NCBI RefSeq assembly: GCF_900539295.1
Contig: NZ_UQBH01000007.1
Location: 1-64,000, forward strand
Reading direction: 5' to 3'
Source: an uncultured Megasphaera sp.
GTDB taxonomy: Bacteria; Bacillota; Negativicutes; Veillonellales; Megasphaeraceae
DNA: 64,000 nucleotides
The notes beneath the pieces were generated by a model. That model did no database searches. It saw only the letters and a program-made list of their open reading frames with translations, and was not told where the DNA came from. The position numbers were made by a program, and so were the translations under genes. This document shows positions 15,576 through 23,219 of the stretch, piece by piece (positions within the stretch are counted from its first letter, which is position 1; every line of letters starts with the position of its first letter).

Positions 15576-16415
15576 ATGTTCGATATTTTGAAGACCATCG
15601 GCGAAATCCTTATCGCCATCTGGGTCCTCCGCTATTTGATTCACATCTACAATACCCTCGGACGCACTCGCGAGCCCGTCCGCAAGGCATTGGCCGATAT
15701 TTCGACGTATAAGGCCCAGCGGGAAGCGACGCTCTATCACCTCTACGTCATTGCCGAGCAGTTCAGCCAACGCGAAAGCAATACCCTCACGCAAGCGAGC
15801 CTGGCGAACATGTCTCGTCAAAACGCTAATTTCCAGGCCTTAGCCGCAGCTTATCCGGAGCTGAAGTCGAATCAGACCTATCAGTCCCTCATGGACAGCG
15901 TGAAAGCCTTGGAACTCCGGATTCAAGAAAGCCGTCAGGAATATAACCAGGCCGTCAGCAACTATCAGACCCTGCGCAGCCAGATTCCTTACTGCCTGCT
16001 GGCGCCTCTCTTTGGCTTCAAGCCCGCCGAATACAATCAAAAAGAGAAGGATCTCGACGCCAGTCCCGCCGAAATCAAGACGGCTCCGGAAACACCGCCG
16101 CCGGTCATCGAAAGTTCGGTCAAGGAGGTTATGCCGGAACCGGTCTATCATTGTCCCAAATGCCAGTCTGAAATTCATCAGCTGAAGGGAAAATTCGGTC
16201 CCTATTGGCGCTGCGAAAACCCAAAATGCAAGGCCGATTTCACTGACGACGACGGAAAACCGGTCATCCGCCTCTGCCCGACCTGCGGCACCGGCTACCT
16301 GCACAAACGGACCCTGTCTCACAAGGACTACTGGACGTGCAGCAACTACCCGGAATGCAAGGCCAAGTACCCTGCCGATACGGCCGTACTGACCGAGGCG
16401 GCAGCCGACGATTGA
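15576..16415 (+). CDS. LemA-like membrane protein fused to two topoisomerase-type zinc ribbons
   Basis: This 279-residue protein has an N-terminal membrane segment (about 5-24) and a long helical domain with the LemA pattern (YPELKSNQTYQSLMDSV, RIQESRQEYNQAVSNYQ, then LFGFKPAEYNQ) to about residue 152. A proline-rich linker leads to two four-cysteine ribbons at the C-terminus, CPKC..CENPKC and CPTCG..CSNYPEC, of the kind found at the end of topoisomerase I. LemA proteins usually end after the helical domain, so the ribbons are an unusual addition and may bind nucleic acid or protein in the cytoplasm. RBS AGGAGG lies 6 bases before the start. Confidence 0.72.
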   Translation: MFDILKTIGEILIAIWVLRYLIHIYNTLGRTREPVRKALADISTYKAQREATLYHLYVIAEQFSQRESNTLTQASLANMSRQNANFQALAAAYPELKSNQTYQSLMDSVKALELRIQESRQEYNQAVSNYQTLRSQIPYCLLAPLFGFKPAEYNQKEKDLDASPAEIKTAPETPPPVIESSVKEVMPEPVYHCPKCQSEIHQLKGKFGPYWRCENPKCKADFTDDDGKPVIRLCPTCGTGYLHKRTLSHKDYWTCSNYPECKAKYPADTAVLTEAAADD

Positions 16416-16475
16416 TCCATACCGGGGCGGTCGGTTCTATGATATTCCGGCCCGCTGCCGTCCGAAAAGCCTTCA

Positions 16476-16505
16476 TTGACAAATACCGACGGTTGTCGGT
16501 ATAAT
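16476..16505 (+). promoter_or_regulatory. Promoter with palindromic spacer upstream of the purine genes
   Basis: -35 TTGACA (16476-16481), 18-base spacer, -10 TATAAT (16500-16505). The spacer and -10 hold a perfect inverted repeat, ATACCGAC (16483-16490) and GTCGGTAT (16495-16502) around GGTT, placed where a repressor would block RNA polymerase. The binding protein is not known; a purine-responsive repressor is a guess. Confidence 0.6.
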
Positions 16506-16610
16506 GAACGGGTAATAAATTCAATAACAGGACTTCTAGTGGCGCTAGAGGCTTCGGCAAAAGAAATAGCTATGTACGCTAATGGCGTATGTTCGGCTAT
16601 TTCTTTTTTT
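16506..16610 (+). promoter_or_regulatory. Structured leader with intrinsic terminator (possible riboswitch or attenuator)
   Basis: Downstream of the promoter, the leader forms a stem UCUAG/CUAGA (16535-16549), a GGC-UUCG-type mini-hairpin (16550-16558) and then a strong terminator (16561-16604, arms AAGAAATAGC and GCTATTTCTT) with seven T. The coding start is 90 bases further on. A terminator here implies control by premature termination. I could not match the 55-base part before it to the purine, PRPP, guanidine or preQ1 riboswitch consensus from memory. Confidence 0.5.
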
Positions 16611-16701
16611 GTTTCAAGGCCGATTTTTCGTTCCGAGTGCCAAAAGACAGCTTCTGTCATTGGGCCTATTCTATTTTTCCTTAAAGGAGGGTTTAACGAA
16701 C

Positions 16702-18039
16702 ATGTCCCAACCTCAATCAAACGGACTTTTAGAACGATTATTCCATTTATCTGAACATAATACGACGGTGCGGCGCGAATGCCTGGCGGGTCTTACGACC
16801 TTCGTCTCCATGGCTTACATTCTCTTCGTCAATCCTATCATCTTAGGCGATGCCGGCATGGATCCCGGTGCCGTCTTTACGGCGACGGCCTTATCGGCCA
16901 TCATGGGCTGCCTGCTCATGGGCTTTTTGGCCAACTACCCCATCGCCATTGCTCCGGGCCTCGGCGACAACGCCTTTTTCACCTATTCCATCGTCCTGGC
17001 CATGGGTATGCCTTGGCAGCAGGCCATGGGCGGCGTCTTCATTGCATCCATTTTATTTACCCTGGTATCCTTATTCAAACTGCGTGAAATCATCATCGAC
17101 GCCATTCCTCAAGACTTAAAGTACGCCATGGCTGCCGGTATCGGCATCTTCATCTCCTTCGTCGGCCTCCAGGGCGGCGGCATCGTCATGGCCGACCCGT
17201 CGTCGATGGTCGCCATCGGTTCCTTTAAGGTCGCTACGACGTGGCTGACCATTTTCGGCATCTTCGTAACGGCCATGCTCATGGCTAAAAAGGTTCCCGG
17301 CGCCATCTTTTACGGCATCGTCCTGACGGCTGTTTTGGGCCTTGTCACCAATCTCATCCCCTTGCCGGACAGCATCATTTCCATGGCTCCGAGCCTGGAA
17401 CCGACCTTTGGCGTCGGCGTCGCCAACATGGGCGCCATCGTCACCGACCCGCAGATGTGGGCCGTCGTCGTCATCTTCTTCCTGGTCGCCTTCTTCGATA
17501 CGGCTGGAACCCTGATCGGTCTTGCCCAGCAGGCCGGCATCATGCACGACGGCAAGATGCCCCGCATCGGGAAAGCCCTCATGGCCGACTCCCTGTCCAT
17601 GCTCGGCGGGGCCGTCATGGGAACGACGCCGACCGCCGCTTACGTTGAATCGTCGGCCGGCATTGCCGTCGGTGCCCGGACAGGCCTTACGGCTATCGTC
17701 GTCGCCATTCTCTTTGGCTTCAGCATGATTTTCTCGCCCCTCTTGTCGGTCGTTACGGCCCAGGTCACAGCGCCGGCCCTGATCATCATCGGCGTCCTCA
17801 TGACGTCGTCTCTCCGCGAAATTCACTGGGATCAATTCGAAACGGCCTTCCCGGCCTTCTTAGTCATCATCGGCATGCCCCTGACCTTTAACATTTCCTA
17901 CGGCATCGCCTTCGGCTTCCTCTTTTACCCGATTCTGATGACCATTGCCGGCCGCCGGAAAGAACTGAATCCCCTCATTTGGGTCATGTTCGTCCTGTTC
18001 CTGATCCTGCTCTATACCTTGACGATTCTTAAATTCTAA
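16702..18039 (+). CDS. NCS2/AzgA-type purine (guanine-hypoxanthine/adenine) permease
   Basis: This 445-residue inner-membrane transporter, with 12-14 predicted segments, matches the AzgA/PbuG branch of NCS2 permeases. Seen motifs: GLTTFVSMAYILFVNPIIL at the start, ANYPIAIAPGLGDNAFF in TM3, AFFDTAGTLIGLAQQAG in TM8 and GTTPTAAYVESSAGI in TM10. It is proton-coupled in characterised members. The start follows AAAGGAGG. Adenine deaminase follows after 12 bases, so adenine or hypoxanthine is a likely substrate. The promoter and terminator-bearing leader at 16476-16610 probably control both genes. Confidence 0.88.
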   Translation: MSQPQSNGLLERLFHLSEHNTTVRRECLAGLTTFVSMAYILFVNPIILGDAGMDPGAVFTATALSAIMGCLLMGFLANYPIAIAPGLGDNAFFTYSIVLAMGMPWQQAMGGVFIASILFTLVSLFKLREIIIDAIPQDLKYAMAAGIGIFISFVGLQGGGIVMADPSSMVAIGSFKVATTWLTIFGIFVTAMLMAKKVPGAIFYGIVLTAVLGLVTNLIPLPDSIISMAPSLEPTFGVGVANMGAIVTDPQMWAVVVIFFLVAFFDTAGTLIGLAQQAGIMHDGKMPRIGKALMADSLSMLGGAVMGTTPTAAYVESSAGIAVGARTGLTAIVVAILFGFSMIFSPLLSVVTAQVTAPALIIIGVLMTSSLREIHWDQFETAFPAFLVIIGMPLTFNISYGIAFGFLFYPILMTIAGRRKELNPLIWVMFVLFLILLYTLTILKF

Positions 18040-18051
18040 GGAGGTAGCCCT

Positions 18052-19830
18052 ATGCTTACGAAAGAATTATTATCCGACTATATCGATGCCGGCGCAGCCA
18101 AAATCAAGGCCGACCTGGCCATCGTCGGCGGCACCCTTATAAACGTCAACACCGGCGAATATTATAAGGCTGACGTCGCCATGTATAAGGGAAAAATCGT
18201 CGCCGTTGAAAGTGATATTTCCGACTACATGGGCCCTGACACCAAGACCGTCGACGGGACGGGAAAGTATTTGGCTCCGGGCCTCATCGACTGCCATATC
18301 CACGTGGAATGCAGTAAGATGAGCATGACCCGCTTTGCCCAGGCCGTCGTTCCCTGCGGCACGACGAGCATCGTAAGCGGCCTTGACGAATACATTTCCG
18401 TCATCGGCGTCGACGGCTTAGGCCCGATTTTTGAAGAAATCGACGCCTCGCCCTTGAAGGTCTTTTGGGCCTTGCCGTATAAAACGCCGTACACCATTCC
18501 CGTATCGACCATCGCCTACAATGTCACGGCCAAGGATCACGCCAAATACCACCAGAACCCGAACTGCTACGGCATTTGGGAACTCGTCCGCGAAGCCGTC
18601 CAAACGAAGGATCCCGATACCCTCGAAGCTTTGGTCTTGGCTCAAAAATACCATCGCCCCATCTTCGGCTGCAGCCCCCTGGCCCGCGGCAAGGACCTCA
18701 ACGAATACCTCATGAGCGGCGTCCGCGTCGACCATGAAAGCTACGATCATCAGGAATTTTTAGAAAAGGCCCGCAAAGGGATGCACACCATCATCCGCGA
18801 ATCGGCAGTCACCAAGTTCCTGAAGGAAAACGTCCGGGCCATCACCGAAGGGGCCCCGGGCATCGCCCGCCACACCAGCTTCTGCTCGGACGACGTCCAC
18901 GCCCGCGGCATCTTAAAGACCGGCCATATCGACAACATGGTCCGCCTGGCCATTGCTGCCGGTCTCGCTCCGATGACGGCCATCCAGATGGCCACCATCA
19001 ATGCTGCCGAAGCCTATGAAATCGACGACCGCGTCGGCTCCATTGCCCCCGGTAAAGATGCCGATATCCTCCTCATCGACCAGCCCGGGACCTTCACCGT
19101 CGAAACGGTCATCAGTAAGGGCATGGTCATCACTGAAAACAAGAAAAACGTCTTCACCTACACCGTACCGGCCCGCGATGCAGCCCTGCTGAATACGGTA
19201 CAGCACGAAAAGATGAGTCCCCTCGACTTTGCCTACCACGTCGACCTCAAAGAAGGGACGGCCGTCGTCGAAACCATCAACAGCGTCGGTCCTTTCATGC
19301 GCAAACGCCGTGACGTCGAACTCGAAGTCAAAGACGGTATCGTTCGCCCGAGTGCCGAAAAAGACGTGGCCTTAGTCTCGGTCATCGAACGCTACGGCAA
19401 AAATGGCAACGTCTCCAAAGGCTTCATCTCCGGCTGGTCCCTCACCAAGGGCGCCATTGCCACGACGGCCGCTCCCGATGACAACAACCTCGTCGTCGCC
19501 GGTGCCAACTACGAAGATATGGCATTGGCAGCCAATACCCTCATCGAAAACGGCGGCGGACAGGTCGTCGTCCTCGACGGAAAGATTGTATCCTTCCTGC
19601 CTCTGCCCATTGCCGGCATCGCTTCCGACATGACGCCGGAAGAACTGGCTCAGAAAGAAAACGAACTCGATGAAGGGGCGAAAACCCTCGGAAGCCGCCT
19701 GCCGGACCCGATCTTCTACCTCTCCTTCCTGCCCATTACGGCTATTCCCGACCTTGCCATCACCGACGGCGGCAACGTCGACTATACGAAACTGGCTTAC
19801 TTTGACCCCATTTTGCAACTGAAACCGTAA
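18052..19830 (+). CDS. ade: Adenine deaminase
   Basis: This 592-residue enzyme of the amidohydrolase superfamily converts adenine to hypoxanthine and ammonia. Seen: the metal site PGLIDCHIHVECSKM near residues 76-90, the conserved PLARGKDLNE and GVRVDHES segments, TSFCSDDVHARG in the middle, the ATINAAEAYEIDDRVGSIAPGKDAD stretch, and the family-specific C-terminal domain with GGGQVVVLDGKIVSFLPLPIAG and the PDPIFYLSFLPITAIPDLAITD signature. The length is normal. It is the second gene of the purine operon, directly after its permease, and so completes adenine uptake and salvage. Confidence 0.95.
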   Translation: MLTKELLSDYIDAGAAKIKADLAIVGGTLINVNTGEYYKADVAMYKGKIVAVESDISDYMGPDTKTVDGTGKYLAPGLIDCHIHVECSKMSMTRFAQAVVPCGTTSIVSGLDEYISVIGVDGLGPIFEEIDASPLKVFWALPYKTPYTIPVSTIAYNVTAKDHAKYHQNPNCYGIWELVREAVQTKDPDTLEALVLAQKYHRPIFGCSPLARGKDLNEYLMSGVRVDHESYDHQEFLEKARKGMHTIIRESAVTKFLKENVRAITEGAPGIARHTSFCSDDVHARGILKTGHIDNMVRLAIAAGLAPMTAIQMATINAAEAYEIDDRVGSIAPGKDADILLIDQPGTFTVETVISKGMVITENKKNVFTYTVPARDAALLNTVQHEKMSPLDFAYHVDLKEGTAVVETINSVGPFMRKRRDVELEVKDGIVRPSAEKDVALVSVIERYGKNGNVSKGFISGWSLTKGAIATTAAPDDNNLVVAGANYEDMALAANTLIENGGGQVVVLDGKIVSFLPLPIAGIASDMTPEELAQKENELDEGAKTLGSRLPDPIFYLSFLPITAIPDLAITDGGNVDYTKLAYFDPILQLKP

Positions 19831-19868
19831 TTTCTTAGCAAAACAAAAAATTATAATCATCCGATACA

Positions 19869-19913
19869 AAATCGCCCCCATGACATAGAACAACTACGTC
19901 ATGGGGGCGATTT
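19869..19913. terminator. Bidirectional terminator between ade and the PTS IIA gene
   Basis: A long perfect stem (AAATCGCCCCCATGAC and its complement, interrupted only near the loop) lies between the convergent genes, with T runs on both sides. Confidence 0.8.
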
Positions 19914-19947
19914 CATAAGATACCGTTCAAGATATCCTTGCTAACAG

Positions 19948-20304
19948 TTATAAAAAGATAATCATATCACCGATCATAATGCGCGGAACCTTTTTGCCTT
20001 CCAAGGCGATTTGGCCGGGCATTTCTGCCTTTATCCCGACTCCGAAAACGAGGGTGCAGTGACCATGTTCCTTCAAGGTCTGATTGGCTTCCGAACCGAC
20101 ATCACTAACCAGATATTCTTCATCGGCAATGAGCAGCTTGTCGCCGACTTCAATAGGCTGGGACAAGGTGCTCTTGGTGTGGGACACGACCATATTTTCA
20201 TACGCATAGGGAACGTCGTTATCGAAGATGATAATGCTGTTTCGTATTTTCATAAACGACAGGACAGATTCCCCAATCGCAGTAACTTTTGCTTCGTATT
20301 TCAT
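19948..20304 (-). CDS. Orphan PTS glucitol/sorbitol-type IIA component
   Basis: This 118-residue protein matches the EIIA-Gut family: VTAIGESVLSF, then IIIFDNDVPYAYENMVVSHT, then VGDKLLIADEEYLVSDVGSEANQTLKEHGHCTLVFG, which contains the phosphorylatable His, and PRIMIGDMIIF at the end. In complete systems it passes phosphate from HPr to the IIB/IIC components, but none are encoded here. The upstream DNA holds the remnant of a permease gene, so it may be a leftover of a larger sugar locus, or a regulatory IIA. Confidence 0.75.
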   Translation of the reverse strand: MKYEAKVTAIGESVLSFMKIRNSIIIFDNDVPYAYENMVVSHTKSTLSQPIEVGDKLLIADEEYLVSDVGSEANQTLKEHGHCTLVFGVGIKAEMPGQIALEGKKVPRIMIGDMIIFL

Positions 20305-20399
20305 AATAGCAGCTCCTTTCTGTACATCTTAAACAGATATTCCAGCGTTAACAAAATCGCTGTAACAGAGGCTAAGCAAATAAACTTTTTCTGTATAGC

Positions 20400-20549
20400 T
20401 TAAAATATAACAGATATTCCCAGCGTTAGCAAGATAGCTGTAACCGAAGCAAAACAAGTCGCCACAGTATATGATTTCAATGCCCTTTCAACGGTCAGGC
20501 CGAAATATTCCTTAACCATCCGGAACCACGATGAATACCTAGGAATCTG
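20400..20549 (-). pseudogene. C-terminal remnant of a GntP-type permease, with partial micro-duplication
   Basis: On the minus strand a frame of about 50 codons reads SSWFRMVKEYFGLTVERALK and onward, ending with a hydrophobic SVTAILLTLGISVIF and a stop. It resembles the last helix of GntP-family gluconate permeases. No start or upstream part is present. About 50 bases of its end are repeated imperfectly at 20331-20381. It therefore looks like the residue of a deletion next to the IIA gene. Confidence 0.5.
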
Positions 20550-20676
20550 TCAGAAAAGAAAGTAAAAAACGGTCAAGAAGATTTTAAATGTTTTACATTG
20601 AATTTTTCCAGTGTTTTACATATTCTATATGTTCCTTTGGTATGCTGTAAAAAATAGACTAAAAGGTGGGATTTTT

Positions 20677-22041
20677 ATGGCAAAGACTTATGTGCTCGAT
20701 ACGAATGTCCTGATTCAGGCTCCGTATGCTATGCAGTGTTTTGAAGATAATCATGTCGTTATTCCCCTGGTTGTCGTTGAAGAATTGGACGGATTAAAAA
20801 AAGCGGATGGTGAACGCGGGTTCAATGCCCGTCAAGCCATCCGCTTTTTGGAACGTTTAAGGCTTCGCGGGAATTTACTGGACGGCGTAGCCCTTGATAA
20901 CGGCGGCACGGTGCGTATCGAGATTAACTGCGTCCATGAGGCGCTGCCGGAATCGCTGCCTGAAGATCAGGCCGATAACCGAATTCTGAAAGTCTGCTGC
21001 CACCTGCAAAGCTGCCAGCCCATTTTGGTCACTAAAGACCTGGTGCTGCGGCTCAAAGCCCAGGTGCTGAATATTGAAGCCCAAGATTTCAGTACGGAAC
21101 AGGTACTGCCGGAAAAGAACGGCTATACCGGCCGTCAGACTTGTTACGTTCCGGAAAGCGACTTCGATTCCTTTTTGGAAGAAGGCATCGACATCAGCCG
21201 CCTCTACCAAATCGACGGCGATGCCCAGCGTTATGACGTGACGGTACAGGAAAATGAGTTCATCATCTTACAGGCCGACGCCTCTCTTCGCAAAACCCAT
21301 TTAGGCCGAGTCCATCAGGGCCGGGTCATCCCTTTGACCTACGGCCGCATGAACCCCTACGGCATCAAGCCGCGAAATGCCGGCCAGTATTTCATGCAGG
21401 AAGCCCTCATGCAGCCTGCTGACGAAGCACCGCTGGTCATCATCAAGGGCCAGGCCGGTACGGCAAAGACCTTCTACTCCTTGGCCGTAGGCCTTGAAAA
21501 AATCGTCAACCATCCGACGGGCGAATACCGGCGCATCCTCATCTGCCGGCCGAACGCCCAATTCGATTCCGATATCGGCTTTTTGCCCGGCGATGAACAG
21601 GAAAAGATTTCTCCCCTCATGCGCCCCATTATCGACAACTTGGAGCAGCTCATCGACAGCAACGAAGCCGAACGCTATGAAAATGAACGGGAACTGGCCG
21701 AAAAGATTGAAGAAATCTTCGACCGCCACCTCATTCAGACCGAGGCTTTAAACTTCATCCGCGGCCGCTCTTTGGAAAAGACCTATCTCATCATCGACGA
21801 AGCGCAGAACATGACGCCCAATCAGGTAAAGGGCATCATTACCCGTGCCGGCAAGGGCACGAAGATCATCCTCGTCGGCGACCCGAACCAGATCGACCGT
21901 CCCTTCCTCGACGAACGGACGAACGGCCTGACCTATGCCGCCGGCAAGATGAAGGGCAGCCCCTTGTGCTATCAGCTGACCATGCGGGCTGACGAATGCG
22001 AACGGTCGCCCCTGGCTTTGGATGCCGTTCAGCGGCTGTAA
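20677..22041 (+). CDS. PhoH-family ATPase with N-terminal PIN domain (YlaK-like)
   Basis: This 454-residue protein starts at MAKTYVLDTNVL with AAGGTGGG upstream; the earlier in-frame start lacks a ribosome site. Residues 1-145 form a PIN nuclease domain with the acidic residues of LDTNVL, VEELD, and DNRIL. Residues about 240-454 form a PhoH RecA-like ATPase with Walker A GQAGTAKTF and Walker B YLIIDEAQNMTP, followed by GDPNQID. PIN-PhoH fusions are RNA helicase/RNases in characterised relatives. It is monocistronic. All catalytic motifs are intact. Confidence 0.9.
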   Translation: MAKTYVLDTNVLIQAPYAMQCFEDNHVVIPLVVVEELDGLKKADGERGFNARQAIRFLERLRLRGNLLDGVALDNGGTVRIEINCVHEALPESLPEDQADNRILKVCCHLQSCQPILVTKDLVLRLKAQVLNIEAQDFSTEQVLPEKNGYTGRQTCYVPESDFDSFLEEGIDISRLYQIDGDAQRYDVTVQENEFIILQADASLRKTHLGRVHQGRVIPLTYGRMNPYGIKPRNAGQYFMQEALMQPADEAPLVIIKGQAGTAKTFYSLAVGLEKIVNHPTGEYRRILICRPNAQFDSDIGFLPGDEQEKISPLMRPIIDNLEQLIDSNEAERYENERELAEKIEEIFDRHLIQTEALNFIRGRSLEKTYLIIDEAQNMTPNQVKGIITRAGKGTKIILVGDPNQIDRPFLDERTNGLTYAAGKMKGSPLCYQLTMRADECERSPLALDAVQRL

Positions 22042-22057
22042 GCCCGGCTTTTAGCGG

Positions 22058-22861
22058 TTATTTCAGGTACTGCTGTGATACTGCCGGATTCCACGAGCAG
22101 GGACTGTCTTCTTTCTCAAAGCGCCAGCGCTGACGGACGTCGGGGTATTTTTCGTGATCCACTTCGCTGAGGAACATCTCTAAGGGACGGATGAAATCGC
22201 GGTATTCGCCGTATAAGGTTTTGTAGACGACGTACGTTTCCTTCGTCGCAGCATCGTCGGCAAGGCCGATGATACGGTAGCGCTTCTGTTTAAAGTGACG
22301 CCACGTTTCGCCGGGTCTGGGCAGATCCCGTCCAGCGACAAAAGCGCTGAGAGCTCCCAAAGACGGCAGAAAAGCGGCAGCTTTCACCCATTTGGCATCG
22401 ACGAAGCCTTGGTCGCACATGGCTTCTAAGAAGGCCTTCAGGGGCTGATAATAGCCGTTGAAGTCGAGGAAGGCGAAGCGCCCTTTGAGATGGCCGAGCT
22501 TTACTTCACTCATGACCTGGCTGATTTCTTCCAAGGTGCCGAAGCCGCCGGGAAAAGCCAGAAAGATATCGCCCAGTTCCATCATCTTGGCTTTTCGCGA
22601 AGCCATGTCCGGCGTGACGATGAGTTCTGTCAGTCCTTCCAGCTGCAGGGCCGTATCGATAAATTCCTGAGGCTCGACGCCGATGACGGCACCTCCTTTT
22701 TTAAGAGCTGCCGCTGCTACGGCTCCCATGAGTCCCGTTCGGCTGCCGCCGTAAATCAAGGTGTGCCCGTGTTCGGCAATCCAAGCCCCTAAGGCTGAAG
22801 CATAGGCTTCATACCGCGGGTCCTTTCCCCGGCTGGCGCCGAGATAGACAGTAATGTTCAT
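22058..22861 (-). CDS. LOG-family nucleotide phosphoribohydrolase-like protein fused to DUF1653
   Basis: Residues 1-185 match the LOG/TIGR00730 Rossmann family, with YGGSRTGLMGAVA and the catalytic PGGFGTLEE motif; characterised members cleave ribose 5-phosphate from cytokinin-type or purine nucleotides. Residues about 190-260 match the DUF1653 pattern: a K-x-Y-x-x-x-G-L-A start, then VVYKTLYGEYRDFIRPLEMFLSEV and KYPDVRQRWRFE. DUF1653 is usually a separate small protein. The fusion links two housekeeping-type domains and suggests shared ligands. Transcription probably starts at the extended -10 TGCTATAAT on the minus strand near 22930. Confidence 0.82.
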   Translation of the reverse strand: MNITVYLGASRGKDPRYEAYASALGAWIAEHGHTLIYGGSRTGLMGAVAAAALKKGGAVIGVEPQEFIDTALQLEGLTELIVTPDMASRKAKMMELGDIFLAFPGGFGTLEEISQVMSEVKLGHLKGRFAFLDFNGYYQPLKAFLEAMCDQGFVDAKWVKAAAFLPSLGALSAFVAGRDLPRPGETWRHFKQKRYRIIGLADDAATKETYVVYKTLYGEYRDFIRPLEMFLSEVDHEKYPDVRQRWRFEKEDSPCSWNPAVSQQYLK

Positions 22862-22893
22862 CGTATTCCCTTCTCTCCTCTAGATTCATGGCC

Positions 22894-22922
22894 TTGACGG
22901 CCATTGTATGCTACAATAATAC
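22894..22922 (+). promoter_or_regulatory. Rightward promoter in the LOG/recombinase intergenic region
   Basis: -35 TTGACG (22894-22899), 17-base spacer, -10 TAATAC (22917-22922). The overlapping stretch ATGCTA...TAGCAT is a dyad that also carries the leftward -10 of the LOG-family gene, so the two promoters face away from each other. The assignment is by sequence only. Confidence 0.4.
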
Positions 22923-22959
22923 TATCTATTATAGCATATGTGAGGAGTATTCCGACGTA

Positions 22960-23181
22960 TAAATGTCAGGAAAAACCGCAGCTGTCCGGCAAGTTTTATC
23001 GGCGAAAGAAAATCCCGTAAGGGAAGAGATTTCGTTCGCAGCGATTCGTGCCCTTAAGGATTTCATATCCCGCGGCGATCTGATTTTGCAGGCCGACAGG
23101 CGGTTCATAAAAGAGCTTCACCCATCGAGGTATACGTAAAAGGCGTATTCACAAGAAACTTCTTGCGAAACGCCTTTTTCT
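22960..23181 (+). ncRNA. Candidate structured RNA with terminator, upstream of the recombinase
   Basis: There is no open frame with a ribosome site here. A long-range stem closes the region: CCGC and CTGTC and GGC (22976-22990) pair with GCC, GACAG and GCGG (23092-23103). Inside lies a strong hairpin (23002-23015 with 23021-23039). At the end a terminator (about 23140-23181, arms AGGCGT and ACGCCT around CAAGAA/TTCTTG) runs into T5. The promoter at 22894 would give an RNA of about 250 nt ending 38 bases before the recombinase start. It may be a free RNA (6S RNA is one idea) or a terminator-controlled leader. Confidence 0.45.
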
Positions 23182-23219
23182 GTATCTCTATAACTGTAAA
23201 AACGAAAGGAGCATGTACC

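Noticed and set aside
16506..16560. Purine (guanine/adenine) riboswitch
   Set aside because: The conserved core of that family (TATAA...GTNTCTACC...) is absent; only the promoter TATAAT looks similar.
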